Shown: positions 9,045-18,405 of the stretch, piece after piece | How the letters are laid out: every line of letters starts with the position of its first letter | Position numbering within the stretch: the first letter of the stretch is position 1 | Source: Bradyrhizobium diazoefficiens | Lineage (GTDB): Bacteria > Pseudomonadota > Alphaproteobacteria > Rhizobiales > Xanthobacteraceae | DNA: 64,000 nucleotides | Direction: 5' to 3' | NCBI RefSeq assembly: GCF_016616235.1 | Contig: NZ_CP067100.1 | Coordinates: 124,001 to 188,000, forward strand | Program-made: the position numbers and the translations under genes | The notes under the pieces: model-generated | Database searches by the model: none | Seen by the model: only the letters and a program-made list of their open reading frames with translations | Told to the model about the DNA's origin: nothing

Positions 9045-9079
9045 AGTTAAAGCTAATTTGGGACACTCCAAATTTAACT
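9045..9079. repeat. AT-rich imperfect inverted repeat
   Basis: AGTTAAAGCTAATTTGGG (9045-9062) faces CCAAATTTAACT (9068-9079) across a five-base loop, with a few unpaired bases in the left arm. It is an A+T island in GC-rich DNA. It could be a regulator site, a terminator-like hairpin or an insertion-element remnant. Confidence 0.4.
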
Positions 9080-9127
9080 TAAGACACCGGGGGGCTAGGC
9101 TCCGCGGGAACGAGGGAACATATCGCC

Positions 9128-9298
9128 ATGCCCGCTGCACCCCAACCGTTCGCGCCCGCCCAGGGCGCCCGCAAGGCGGTGAAGGCGCTGCTCGTCGCGG
9201 TCGACTTCCTCGAGGCTAAGGTCGGCGAACTCAAGGGCGCGGTGTCGAACGGTTATGCGCGCGGCCGCTACGTCGCGCCACGCGATCGCAAGGAGTGA
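9128..9298 (+). CDS. 56-residue basic protein of unknown function
   Basis: ATG 9128 to TGA 9296-9298. The product starts MPAAPQPFAPAQGARKAVKA and ends YARGRYVAPRDRKE, with a short amphipathic helix between. The 3' end (about 9246-9299) is repeated with changes at 9581-9628, which suggests duplication or decay of a neighbouring copy. The next ORF starts five bases after its stop. Confidence 0.5.
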   Translation: MPAAPQPFAPAQGARKAVKALLVAVDFLEAKVGELKGAVSNGYARGRYVAPRDRKE

Positions 9299-9303
9299 TC
9301 GAT

Positions 9304-9565
9304 ATGAGCGACGGGAAGATCCCGAAGGAAGTTACCGCGGACGCACAGGTCGACGTCGAAGAGGTCGCGAAGATGCTCGGCATCGCGGCGCCCTTGGTGT
9401 TGCGCCGGATGGAGATGGGCGGCTCCCGTTTCGCAAGGAAGGCGCCCGGCGCCTCGCCAAGGACGAAGACGGGCAAATCTTAAAGCCGACCTGGAGGGGC
9501 AGGACAGACTTCGCGCAGTTGCCGAGACCGACGAGATCGATTTTCAGCCGGAGCCGAAGCCGTAA
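9304..9565 (+). pseudogene. Excisionase-type DNA-binding protein gene broken by two frameshifts
   Basis: ATG 9304 follows AAGGAG by nine bases. Frame 1 gives EEVAKMLGIAAPLVLRRMEM, the start of a MerR/excisionase-like helix-turn-helix. The sense then moves to a second frame (LPFRKEGARRLAKDED) and to a third (LKADLEGQDRLRAVAETDEI, ending PEPKP then TAA 9563-9565). Joined, the three frames make one normal antitoxin-like protein. Indels near 9423 and 9475 explain this. No toxin gene is seen beside it. Confidence 0.6.
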
Positions 9566-9631
9566 ACATGGCGGTCGAACGGGTTATGCGCGGCCGCTAC
9601 GGCATGCCGCGCGATCGCAAGGAGTGACTGC

Positions 9632-9879
9632 GATGGACGTCACCTACTATGTGGCACTGCCTTTCGTCATGGCAGACGACGGGCTCGCGCCTGGCGAGGC
9701 GGTGGAGTGCCTGAGCGCCAATGCCGCCGTCATGCGCGCCGAAGCGCTGTCGCGGAAACCCGGCTGCGCCGGCGCGGTCGCCTTCTCGCGGACCGGAGAC
9801 CCGTCCAGCGGCGACTTCGGAGACGCCAAGGTCATCCGGAAATGTCGGCGAGGTGCCGGACGATCTGAGCACGCTCTGA
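9632..9879 (+). pseudogene. Small conserved protein gene with frameshift near its end
   Basis: ATG 9632. The product begins MDVTYYVALPFVMADDGLAP and contains CAGAVAFSRTGDPSSGDFGD followed by AKVIRK. At about 9842 the frame leaves the expected ending; the other frame reads VGEVPDDLSTL then TGA at 9877-9879, the ending also found in the relic at 14253-14372 (KLIRKFGDGPDDLS). A two-base loss or one-base gain explains it. Function unknown. Confidence 0.55.
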
Positions 9880-9894
9880 CGGGCGGGGGCTTCG

Positions 9895-10062
9895 TCACTC
9901 GTCGCTTAGACCGGCCGCATCTCTCGGATTGAGCAGGTTAAGCGCGGTCTCGATCTGGGCGAGCAGCGCCTGGATTTCCTCGCGTTCGTTCGGTCCGGGA
10001 TCGCTCTCCAGCCGCTCCATGAGCGCCTGCTTCCGCGCAAGCAGCTTCGCAACCGTCGACAT
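9895..10062 (-). CDS. 55-residue helical protein, paralogue of 34168-34320
   Basis: Product: MSTVAKLLARKQALMERLES, then DPGPNEREEIQALLAQIETALNLL. A paralogue at 34168-34320 has [20 protein letters not shown] followed by [18 protein letters not shown]. Conservation between the two copies supports coding. Predicted as two helices joined by DPGP. Function unknown. Confidence 0.65.
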   Translation of the reverse strand: MSTVAKLLARKQALMERLESDPGPNEREEIQALLAQIETALNLLNPRDAAGLSDE

Positions 10063-10157
10063 CTCGTTCCCCGCTTCTGGACACCTAAACTGGGAAGTTG
10101 GTGCGCCCCCCTGCAGCGGATCGTCGTCACAGTCGGGGCAGACCGTGGCGTGCTGCC

Positions 10158-10520
10158 TTAAGCCACCGGCACACCATAGTAGGCGTTCACGGAGCGTGCG
10201 GTCGCGGGGTCGCTCCAATTCCAACTGCTCTCGTCGGCGTATTTGGGGGCGCCGCGGAGCTGCTCCTGCGTGATGCCGGTGACGTAGCCGCCGAGATTGC
10301 TGTCGTATTTCAGCGCCTGCCAGGGCAGCGGATAGAGATCGTCGCCGATGCCGAGCAGACCGCCGAAGCTGAGCACCGCGTACGACACCTTGCCGATGAT
10401 CTTGTCGATCATCACGCGCTCGATGTAGCCGACCTTCTCTCCGTTCGCTCCGTACACGTTCGTGCCCTCGACCTTGTCGCTTCCGATCAGACTGAACGTC
10501 TCGCGATCTTCCATGGCCAT
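10158..10520 (-). CDS. PRC-barrel domain protein
   Basis: 120 residues from ATG 10520, preceded by GGGAGGT with good spacing. Residues of about 10-80 fit a PRC barrel: SLIGSDKVEGTNVYGANGEK, VGYIERVMIDKIIGKVSYAV, LSFGGLLGIGDDLYPLPW. The tail contains GGYVTGITQEQLRGAP. Such stand-alone PRC-barrel proteins are frequent in alphaproteobacterial stress regulons; the molecular role is unknown. A candidate EcfG promoter lies 31-55 bases upstream. Confidence 0.8.
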   Translation of the reverse strand: MAMEDRETFSLIGSDKVEGTNVYGANGEKVGYIERVMIDKIIGKVSYAVLSFGGLLGIGDDLYPLPWQALKYDSNLGGYVTGITQEQLRGAPKYADESSWNWSDPATARSVNAYYGVPVA

Positions 10521-10550
10521 GTTGACCTCCCGATGTCGTCTTCCGGAGTC

Positions 10551-10575
10551 AACCGGAGGACATTGGCTCCGTTCC
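10551..10575 (-). promoter_or_regulatory. Candidate EcfG-type promoter before PRC-barrel gene
   Basis: Minus strand: GGAAC (10575-10571), 16 bases, GGTT (10554-10551). Perfect -35, one mismatch in the -10, and a sensible distance to the ATG at 10520. Confidence 0.5.
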
Positions 10576-11190
10576 GTCATCGGCGCCGGCCGCGACGCCT
10601 ACGCAGAAAGGCGCCCAAACTTGAGGTCGTGGGCGCAGCGGGAGGGTGGACGGGCCAGGCCAGGTGGCGGTTCGCGTACGGGACCGGGCGGTTCCGGTCT
10701 TCAGCCAGAAGTTCGAAGGAACGATGCTCGTCGTACCCTATTGACCCGCGAGAGACCGTCGCGCGCCGTTGAAAAACGGCGTCCGTCGCGGATAGCCAAA
10801 GTCTTGCGACGCAAGGATAGCCAAAGGGGGCGGCCTCTCTCGGAATCCGCATCCTGCTCGGCGCAATCCGACCTCGCCTGGGCGCGCTGGTCCATCCCGT
10901 TATCGCTCGCCTCAATGATTAACCCGTCGGGAGCCGGCCGGGCAGGCCCATCGCAGCTTGTCGATCCACCAGTCAGGCCAATCCGGATCGCGCTTCACGC
11001 GGGGCTAGGCATCAGACGAGATGACGCGTTCACGGTGCCCTCGCGGTCGCGCGCGATACTCCTACGATTCGGCTAGACCCCTCATGCGTGGGGGCTCGCT
11101 GTCCGAGCCTTCCGTCCAAGGAGCAAACCATCGGCGCCCGCGTTTTCCGTATCTATCACGGTGATCATTCACGCCTGGAGCCAACAGGTC
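10576..11190. other. Intergenic stretch, no supported gene
   Basis: Open frames here overlap on both strands and resemble nothing I recognise. A short tandem motif (GATAGCCAAA) occurs at about 10791 and 10818. Confidence 0.4.
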
Positions 11191-11883
11191 ATGCGCGCGG
11201 TCAAGGAAAGCAAACGGTCCAAAAGGTCGCGCTTCCTTCGCGACGCAATGGTCGACGTCCAGATTGCCAGCCGCGGCATCCGCAACAAGCGGGTCCTGCT
11301 CTCCATGCGCCAGATCCCCCGCGAACTCTTCCTTGAGCGGCGGTTCGCGGAGGCCGCGTACGAAGACGGTGCCGTGCCGATCCCGAAAGGACAAACCCTC
11401 TCTCAACCCTACATCGTCGCCAAAATGCTCGAGGCTGCTGCGATCGCGAAGTCCGACCGAGCGCTGGAGATCGGCGCAGGCTCAGGCTATGTGGCGGCCC
11501 TGGCCGCCCATCTTGGACCGGAGGTTTGCGCGATCGAGCGCCACGAGGCATTGGTGCAGCGTGCCCGATCGCGCCTTCGGCATCTCGGTTGCCGGAATGT
11601 GGATCTGCGCCATGGCGACGGCACCGCAGGATGGCCGGACGGGGGCGAGTTCGACGTCATCCTGGTGTCAGCCGCCAGCGCAGAGATTCCCGCGGCTCTC
11701 AAGACTCAACTAGCTCCGTCGGGACGATTGCTGATCCCGCTCGGCAACCCTGACGGTGTGCAGTGGCTGACGAAGCTGACGCGCGCGCCGGACGATCGTT
11801 TCGTCGAGGAAAGGATACAGGAGGTCCGCTTCGTTCCTCTGGTCTGCACCACGAGCGACGGACGCCATGACGCCAGTCCTTGA
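11191..11883 (+). CDS. pcm: Protein-L-isoaspartate O-methyltransferase (stand-alone)
   Basis: 230 residues from ATG 11191; GTG 11161 is an upstream alternative and ATG 11248 a downstream one. The PCMT fold is clear: GQTLSQPYIVAKML, SAM motif ALEIGAGSGYVAAL, then IERHEALVQRAR and GDGTAGWPDGGEFDVILVSA. It repairs isoaspartyl damage with SAM as methyl donor in the cytoplasm. It is a paralogue of the N-terminal half of the 3437 protein, so the window carries two such domains about 7 kb apart. Confidence 0.88.
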   Translation: MRAVKESKRSKRSRFLRDAMVDVQIASRGIRNKRVLLSMRQIPRELFLERRFAEAAYEDGAVPIPKGQTLSQPYIVAKMLEAAAIAKSDRALEIGAGSGYVAALAAHLGPEVCAIERHEALVQRARSRLRHLGCRNVDLRHGDGTAGWPDGGEFDVILVSAASAEIPAALKTQLAPSGRLLIPLGNPDGVQWLTKLTRAPDDRFVEERIQEVRFVPLVCTTSDGRHDASP

Positions 11884-11901
11884 GCTCGAATTCATCCGAT
11901 C

Positions 11902-12180
11902 TCAAGTCGCGTTGGCGCATGCCCGTTCGCGAGCCTCCCGGCACCACTCGCGACGTTCGCGCCGCCGTTTCGCCCGCTCGGGCGACTGCCGCAGTGCAGG
12001 CACCTGGGCGGCGGGGTCGACGCTCTCGGTGCGGATGGCTGGTCCTTCGGTAGCGTCAGCGCGGGGTTGGGCGAGCCGGGCCAGCTTGCCGGCTCCCGCC
12101 GCGCTCAGCTGGCCGAGCGGCTCCGGCGCCGGATGTGCCGACTCGGCTCCGGCTCGCCGCGCCGCACGGACCGATGGGCG
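11902..12180 (-). pseudogene. Relic of the 3' end of a 13422-type gene
   Basis: A minus-strand frame without a start codon ends ALRQSPERAKRRRERREWCR, then EARERACANAT and a stop at 11902-11904. This parallels the C-terminus of the 13422-13853 protein (MLRQPAERARRRRERCERRR, then QARERARANAS). It overlaps the end of the 12105 gene in another frame. Confidence 0.55.
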
Positions 12181-12383
12181 GCCGACAGTAGCGCCAGCAG
12201 AAGCGCCCGGTTGGCATTGTAGCTAGCCGCCCGCCTCCTGCTCTCGGATCCCTGCATGAGGACGTCGCCCTCGGTCGTACACACGCACCACTTCCAGGTG
12301 CGGCCGCGCTTTTTAAGGTGGGTCTCGAAAATGGGCAGCTGGTCGGGCATTGCCACCGTAGGATCGGCCAGAGGGATTTCCAT
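12105..12383 (-). CDS. Small conserved protein (WKWCVCTTEGDVLMQGSE type)
   Basis: 92 residues from ATG 12383; an internal ATG at 12350 (MPDQLPIFETHL) is an alternative. Core motif: LKKRGRTWKWCVCTTEGDVL, then MQGSESRRRAASYNANRALL. I recall similar short proteins in Bradyrhizobium. Function unknown. The last 20 or so residues are arginine-rich and may be altered by the overlapping relic. Confidence 0.55.
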   Translation of the reverse strand: MEIPLADPTVAMPDQLPIFETHLKKRGRTWKWCVCTTEGDVLMQGSESRRRAASYNANRALLLALLSAAHRSVRRGEPEPSRHIRRRSRSAS

Positions 12384-12612
12384 TCCTCTTCTGTCTTTGC
12401 TTCCCGTCGCAGGTTCAAGCGCGGAGGCGACCAAACAGATTGAAAACCCGATCGATTGAAGATAGCTTCACACGCGTCGGAGCCCGTGTGCCTCGCGTCG
12501 GCACTGCGAGTAAGCGGCAGCATCGAAGCCGCCCCAACTTCACCTTGAGCTACATAACCAGACCTCGTGCGGGAGCGCGTTGCTCCGCGTGGGGTAAGCC
12601 GAGAGGTGCCCA

Positions 12613-13251
12613 TTGTCGCCCGCCCCTCGCAGGGTCGCTCTCTTCATCGACGGCGTCAACCTGCATGCCACTTCGAAGACCTTGGGCTTCGACATCGATT
12701 ACAAGCGGCTGTTGATCGAGTTCCAGAGCCGCGATCCGCTCCTTCGGGCGTTCTACTACACGGCGGTTATCGAGGGTCAGGAGTTCTCCTCGATCCGACC
12801 TCTGGTCGACTGGCTCGACTACAACGGATACACGGTCGTCACCAAAGCCACGAAGGAGTTCGTCGACTCCTACGGCCGCCGCAAGGTGAAGGGCAACATG
12901 GATATCGAGCTCGCGGTCGATGCCATGAGCCTCGCCGGGCAGATCGACGAGATGGTGCTGTTTTCCGGGGACGGCGACTTCCGCTCGCTGGTCGAGGCGG
13001 TGCAGCGCCGCGGCGTCCGCGTGATCGTGGTCTCGACCATTTGCAGCCAGCCGCCGATGATCGCCGACGAGCTTCGGCGGCAAGCCGATGTCTTCGTCGA
13101 CCTGATGGAGCTGCGCTCCAAAATCGGCCGGGACCTCTCGGAGCGGCCACCCTCGCGCGAGCCCGCCGTGCCGCGACCCGCCGAGCAGCAGCTTCAGCGG
13201 CGCGCCGGCCCGGTTCCGACGCCCGGCGAAGCCGACGACATCAATCCGTAG
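12613..13251 (+). CDS. NYN-domain (LabA/DUF88-like) putative ribonuclease
   Basis: 212 residues, apparently from TTG 12613 since no ATG or GTG precedes the domain in frame. The NYN/PIN-like fold is shown by RVALFIDGVNLHA, KGNMDIELAVDAM and LFSGDGDFRSLVEA; the Asp residues in each form the expected metal site. The last 50 residues are proline/arginine-rich linker. Proteins of this family are predicted RNases; some LabA homologues act in circadian output in cyanobacteria. Confidence 0.82.
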   Translation: MSPAPRRVALFIDGVNLHATSKTLGFDIDYKRLLIEFQSRDPLLRAFYYTAVIEGQEFSSIRPLVDWLDYNGYTVVTKATKEFVDSYGRRKVKGNMDIELAVDAMSLAGQIDEMVLFSGDGDFRSLVEAVQRRGVRVIVVSTICSQPPMIADELRRQADVFVDLMELRSKIGRDLSERPPSREPAVPRPAEQQLQRRAGPVPTPGEADDINP

Positions 13252-13421
13252 ATCGGCTGTGCGCCATTTGTCTTGCGTTCCAATTCTGTGCCCCGCCCCG
13301 ATTCCCGTTCATCCTTTGAGCGCCGGGAAATTTCCCAGCTTTCTGCAACTGTTCTCCGTAGAATCCGCGAGGGTAGCCTTGTAGCAGGAGAGGGCACTGC
13401 GCAACACGCTGCACGGCGACG

Positions 13422-13853
13422 TCAGGAAGCGTTTGCCCGAGCTCGTTCGCGCGCCTGCCGGCGCCGCTCGCAGCGTTCGCGTCGCCGCCTCGCCCGCTCG
13501 GCCGGCTGCCGCAGCATAGGAAGTGGCGCAGCGACGCTCTCGGTCAAAGGCACCTCTATCGCCTGATTGGTCCCTGGGCGAGCCTCCAGGAATTCCAGCA
13601 CCGTCCGCCCCTTCTCAGTGATCTTCCAGCCGCCGCTTTCGCGCTCGACGAGGCCTTGCGAGAAGATGTCGAGGTGCGGCATGCGCGCGGCGAGCCGCTT
13701 CGTGCGCTCAGCCCAATCGCGGCCGCTGGTCGCCAGGATCGCCATGTCGCGCTTGAGGTCGGCCATCACAGCGAAGCCGCCAGGGTAACTCACCAAAATC
13801 TTCAGCACCGTGACCTGGAAGTTCACCGCGGGCCCCTTGCCGGCCAGCGCCAC
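13422..13853 (-). CDS. Conserved winged-helix-like protein with Arg-rich tail
   Basis: 143 residues. The body FQVTVLKILVSYPGGFAVMA, DLKRDMAILATSGRDW, LDIFSQGLVERESGGWKITE, KGRTVLEFLEARPG resembles a winged helix found in restriction-associated or regulatory proteins. The tail is Arg-rich (ERARRRRERCERRRQARERA). The start overlaps the end of the 13823 gene on the same strand by 31 bases, so the two are probably co-transcribed. A relic of its 3' end lies at 11902-12180. Confidence 0.65.
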   Translation of the reverse strand: MALAGKGPAVNFQVTVLKILVSYPGGFAVMADLKRDMAILATSGRDWAERTKRLAARMPHLDIFSQGLVERESGGWKITEKGRTVLEFLEARPGTNQAIEVPLTESVAAPLPMLRQPAERARRRRERCERRRQARERARANAS

Positions 13854-14044
13854 ATCGTCGGCGCGTGTGAGAGTGCCTGATGACCGATCTGCCTCGAGCC
13901 ATCCGGGGAGATATCGCCCTTCGCGGCAGCTTCCAAAATTGTCGAGGCGACGTGCGTGCGCGCCCCGATCTCGCGGTGCGAAACGCTTGCGCAGACTTCA
14001 TCGAGGACCGCGCGCAAAAGCGCGGTGGTGACGGCGTCGAACAT
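13823..14044 (-). CDS. Small conserved protein, paralogue of 21653-21853
   Basis: 73 residues: MFDAVTTALLRAVLDEVCAS, RTHVASTILEAAAKGDIS, PDGSRQIGHQALSHAPTMWR. The 21653 gene encodes the same pattern (MFDSQTTALLRTVLDDVCRT, RTHVASKILEAARQGE). The last seven residues exceed the paralogue's length and overlap the next gene. Function unknown. Confidence 0.68.
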   Translation of the reverse strand: MFDAVTTALLRAVLDEVCASVSHREIGARTHVASTILEAAAKGDISPDGSRQIGHQALSHAPTMWRWPARGPR

Positions 14045-14252
14045 GAGATGCCCCGAGGGGAAAAACCCATCATAGCGCCTGTTTCGAGGTAGGTGGATTC
14101 AAATATGTTAGCCAAAGACCCGGCGTCGTGAGTGCAGAGCGTGTCCGGCATCTCGAAACAGTCCGCTTTGTGCCATCCCTGATGGCACAAGTATTTCCCA
14201 GGAGAGGAAAATCTGGAGACCATTGGCGCAGCTTCCCGTCAGTCTCAGAACG

Positions 14253-14372
14253 TTCGGGAAGCCCGGCAACGCCGGGGCCATCGCGTTCTCCCGGACCGAG
14301 CGGCGACTTCGGCGGCGCCAAGCTGATCCGGAAGTTCGGCGACGGGCCGGACGACCTCAGCGCGAGCATTCG
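14253..14372 (+). pseudogene. Relic of a 9632-type small gene
   Basis: Plus-strand fragments RKPGNAGAIAFSRTE and SGDFGGAKLIRKFGDGPDDL match the 3' half of the 9632 product. The N-terminal half is absent and an internal gap removes the GDP segment. It abuts the 3' end of the GGDEF/EAL gene. Confidence 0.5.
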
Positions 14373-14376
14373 CCGT

Positions 14377-17330
14377 CTACGACACCGCCCGGAGCCGGAG
14401 CGTCTTGCCTTTCTCGAGGCCGGTCTCGCTTCGAGGCCGGCCGATCAGAAAGCCCTGCATCTCGTCGCATCCCTCCTGCAGGAGAAGCGACATCTGAGCG
14501 TCGGTCTCGATGCCCTCGGCAAGCACCGGCACACCGAGCCCATGGGCGAGGCCGATCACGGCCCGCACGATGGCCAACGACCGCTCGCTCTGCCCGAGGC
14601 AGGCGACGAACGACCTATCGATCTTGATCCGGTCCAGAGGAAAGGCCTCGATGTAAGACAGGGAGGAATAGCCCGTGCCGAAGTCGTCAAGCGCGATCAA
14701 GATGCCGAGGTTTTTGAGCGCCTGGATCGCCCTCTTGGCGCGCGAGATGTCCTCGATGAAGAAGCCCTCAGTAATCTCGAGCTCCAGGCGGGACGGCGAT
14801 AGCCCGCTCTCCCGCAGCGCTTTGCGCACCTGCACATCGAGGTTGTCCCGGCGGAACTGCGCTGCCGAGACGTTGACTGCCACCCTGAGGGGCTGAGCCC
14901 ATGAAGCCGCCTGCCTGCACGCCTCCATCAGCACCCAGTCGTCGATCTGCGCGATTGAGCCGCTCCGCTCCGCGATCGGAATGAATTCGCCGGGAGGGAC
15001 GACCCCGCGGACCGGATGCCGCCAGCGGACGAGGGCCTCGTATCCGACGATGTGACCGTTCCGGTGCTGTTGCGGTTGGTAATCCAGATAAAATTCGCCG
15101 CGCTCGACGGCGAACCGTAGGTCGTGCTCGATGGCGCGCCGCTCGCGTAGCTGCTGGTCCATGGCGCTCGTGAACAGGCGGATCGCACCCCGACCCTCGT
15201 GCTTGGCTCGATAGAGGGCGGCATCGGCATTCGCCTGCAACGAGACGGCATCCCGCGCGTCGCGCGGAAACGCCGCCACGCCGATGCAGAGGTCCACGTT
15301 CAGGGCGTGCCCCTCGACTTCGATCGGACGTTCGAAGGCGGCCCGCATCCTGGTCGCCAGCAGTTCCGCGCTTGCCGGCAACGGCAGATGTTCGGTGATG
15401 CCGATGAACTCGTCGCCCCCGATCCGCGCGACGTACGAACCTTGCGCGGCATCCTGCAGACGTCGCGAGGCTTGGCGCAGCACGGCGTCGCCGACCGCGT
15501 GACCGAACAGGTCGTTGATCTCCTTGAAGTGGTCGAGATCGATACAGAGCACGGCGAAGCCGCCGCCGGTGACCTGCGCCCAGTCGATCGCGGCGACGAG
15601 ATGCCGATCCAGCGCAGCTCTGTTGGGCAATTCGGTCAGGGGGTCATGGGAAGCCAGATGGCTGATCCTCTCCTGGGTCCGATTGCGGTCGGTGACGTCG
15701 AAGGCGACGCTGACGTGGGCGGCCCGCCCGTCGTAGACGAGCGGCCGGGCCTCGATCGCGACCTGGATCACCTCGCCGCATGCGGTCCTGTGCAGCTCGA
15801 AGTTGCGCTCCGCGCAATCGTCCGGCTCTCCCCACCCGAGCTGCTGTTCGGTCATGGCGAGAAGCTCGTCGCGGCGGTAGCCGTAATGGCGGCACATCGC
15901 GCCGTTCACGGCGATCAATTGCCGCGTCTTCGCGTCGGCCACCCACATCGGAAGCGGATTCTCTTCGAAGAGAAGGCGGAACGACGCCTCGCGCCGCTTC
16001 AGGTCGGTGATGTCGATCCGCACGCCGATGCTGCCGCCGTCGGCGGTCCGTCGCTCCTCGACGCGGATCCACCGGTCGCCGGCCAGACGCTGTTCGTGCG
16101 AGTGCCGCGGCAATGCGTGACAAGCCATGCGCTCGGCGAGCCACTCCTCCTCCCGCCCTGTTCGCTGTCGTAGACCGCGAGCCCTTCCGGGACGACATCG
16201 AGCGCCTCGGTGAGACGGGTGTGGGCGGCGCGCGCGGCAGCCTCGGCCCGCTCGGCCGCCGCCTTGGCCTCGGCAAGCGCGACCTCGGTCCGGTGGCGCT
16301 CGGTGATGTCCTCATGCGTCGCGACCCAGCCGTTGCCGGGCATCGGGCGATGCCTGATCCGCACGATCCGCCCATTGGTCAGTTCGACCGTGGTGTCCGA
16401 TTGCGGGGCAATCACCGGAGCGCTGTTGCACCAGACCAGGTACTCCTGCTTGGACATCTTGGGCGCACTGCCGACCGAATACCGGAGATCGACGATATCG
16501 TTCAATTTCATGCCTGGCCGAACCAGTTCCGGATCGAGATCGTAGAGTTCCAGATACTGCCTGTTGCAGACGATCAGGCGCTGATCTTCATCGAAGAAGC
16601 AAAGGCCCTGGGACATGTTGTTGAGCGCCCTGTCGAAGCGCTCGGCAAAACCGGTGGCGGTCTGCTCCGCAACGCGGGCGCGCTCGCCTTCCTGCGTCAG
16701 CCGGCTATGGGTCTCGACCAGTTGGACGAAGGAGCGGAAATTGGTGTTGATCATCCGGCCGAGCAGGACGAGCAGCAGCAGCAGATTGATCCCGAGCGAG
16801 ATCATCATCCCGTCTCCGGAAACCAGCAGCACCGTCGCGACGGGGACACCGGCGATCAGCATGGTCAGTCGGGACGCCGGCGGGAAGCTGCCGAGGCAAT
16901 ACGCGGAGCCGATGCAGCCCATGAAGACGAGCAGCGCCACCGGGGCGCGGAGGCTCGGATCGACCACCCCGAACAGCGCCAGAATCCAGAGCACGAATCC
17001 GGCGTTCAGCAGACTCGCCATGAGGCGGGCTCTGCCGAGTTGACGGAACGCCTCCTTGGGAGTGAAGTCCACGCCGTTCAAGCGCAGCCACTGGATCAGG
17101 CGAACGAGACAGACGGAGAGGAGCGCGGCGGGCAGAGCAAATCGCAACCATGGCGAGACCGTCGCCGGGAGCACCAGCCCGACGCTGATGCTGTCGACCA
17201 GCAGCACGGCGTAGAGAACCGGGATCTGCCTCCGCAGCAGGCCGAATTGCTCGACGAGCAGCGAACGACCGAGCGGGTCGGTGGTGCTGCCGATGGAGAA
17301 GGCGCCGCGCGTCCGCGAGAGTAAGCCCAT
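14377..17330 (-). pseudogene. Membrane PAS-GGDEF-EAL cyclic-di-GMP protein gene, split by internal deletion and frameshift
   Basis: The upstream part (17330 to about 16140) encodes a seven-segment membrane module (residues 1-190) and a PAS domain (SQGLCFFDEDQRLIVCNRQY). A second PAS starts (DVVPEGLAVYDSE) and then breaks. The downstream part (to 14377) resumes with EEEWLAERMACHALPRHSHE in another frame, then PAS (FEENPLPMWVADAK), GGDEF (RIGGDEFIGI) and EAL (YEALVRW, DDFGTGYSSLSYIEAF). About 50 residues of the second PAS are missing at the junction near 16145-16165, so a simple recoding would not restore it. Both catalytic signatures are intact, so the 583-residue downstream ORF (start 16128) could still act if translated. 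An insertion sequence lies 28 bases upstream of the start. Confidence 0.75.
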
Positions 17331-17359
17331 GAGGAAGTCCCCAGCCTGTCAACAGGCTA

Positions 17360-18402
17360 GAGCGGGATGGGGTTAAGTTGAATCGATTTGGGATTCCCAA
17401 ATCAGTGTGTTTCTGATTCACCATGCTGGCTGGATTGGAGGCCAGCATGGATGGGCAAGCCTTACTCTCTGGATCTCCGTAAGCGTGTGGTGGCCGCGGT
17501 CGAAGGCGGGATGTCGCGCAATCAGGCAGCCAAACAGTTCGGAGTGGCGATCAGCACGGCCATCGGCTGGATGCAGCGCCTTGAGGAGACCGGCAGCGTT
17601 GAGCCTGGCCAGATGGGCGGTCACAAGCCGAAGGCGGTTTCGGGAGACCACGCGGTTTGGCTATCCCAACGGATCAAGGGCGGTGATTTCACCATACGAG
17701 GGCTCGTTGCCGAGCTTGCCGGACGCGGCCTGAAGGTCGACTACCATTCGGTGTGGGACTTTGTGCATGCCGAGAAGCTCAGCTTCAAAAAAAAGCGTGG
17801 CGGCTGGCGAACGCGATCGTCCCGAGGTCGCGCGGCGGCGAGCCCAGTGGACAAAGTATCAAGGTCGCGTCGAAGCTGACCGGCTGGTCTTCATCGACGA
17901 GACCTGGACCAGGACTGACATGGCTTCCTTGCGGGGATGGGCGCCACGCGGGCACAGACTTCACGCCAAGGTTCCCCACGGCCGCTGGAAAACCATGACC
18001 TTCCTGGCGGCCCTGCGCTATGATCGGATCGACGCGCCATGGTTCATCGAAGGGCCGATCGATGGCGTGAGCTTTCGCACCTATGTCGAGAAGGTTCTTC
18101 TACCCGTCCTTCGACCCGGCGATATCGTCATCTTGGATAATCTCGGCAGTCACAGGAGCAAAGCAGTCCGCCAGCTCATCCGTTCCGTCGGCGCCAAACT
18201 CTTCTTCCTGCCCAAATACTCACCCGACCTGAACCCGATCGAACAGGTCTTTGCCAAGCTCAAGCACCTGCTCCGCAAGGCTGCCGCGCGAACCGTCGAC
18301 GCGGTCTGCGCCGCAATCGGCCACGCACTCGATGCTTCACCTCCGAGGAATGCGCCAACTATCTCAAAAATTCAGGCTATCGAACCTAATGCCGTCACGC
18401 TT
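17360..18402 (+). mobile_element. IS630-family insertion sequence
   Basis: About 1.04 kb flanked by TA at 17358-17359 and 18403-18404, the target duplication of this family. The left end GAGCGGGATGGGGTTAAGTT matches the reverse complement of the right end (AAGCGTGACGGCATTAGGTT) at about 15 of 20 positions. Inside the left end is a perfect palindrome, GATTTGGGA/TCCCAAATC (17383-17400). The stop codon of the transposase uses the right-hand TA. It sits in the promoter region of the GGDEF/EAL gene. Confidence 0.85.
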
Positions 18403-18405
18403 TAG
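17451..18405 (+). CDS. IS630-family transposase, two overlapping frames
   Basis: The first frame (17451-17879) encodes the helix-turn-helix part (GKPYSLDLRKRVVAAVEGGM, SRNQAAKQFGVAISTAIGW). The DDE part is in another frame up to 18405: VFIDETW, VILDNLGSHRS and DLNPIEQVFAKLK carry the D, D and E residues. The switch is at eight A residues (17787-17794). The second frame is +1 (equally -2) to the first, so either slippage on the A tract joins them or an indel has disabled the element. Confidence 0.82.

Noticed and set aside
15199..17324. Long plus-strand ORFs opposite the GGDEF/EAL gene
   Set aside because: Antisense shadows; the minus strand carries intact PAS, GGDEF and EAL motifs.
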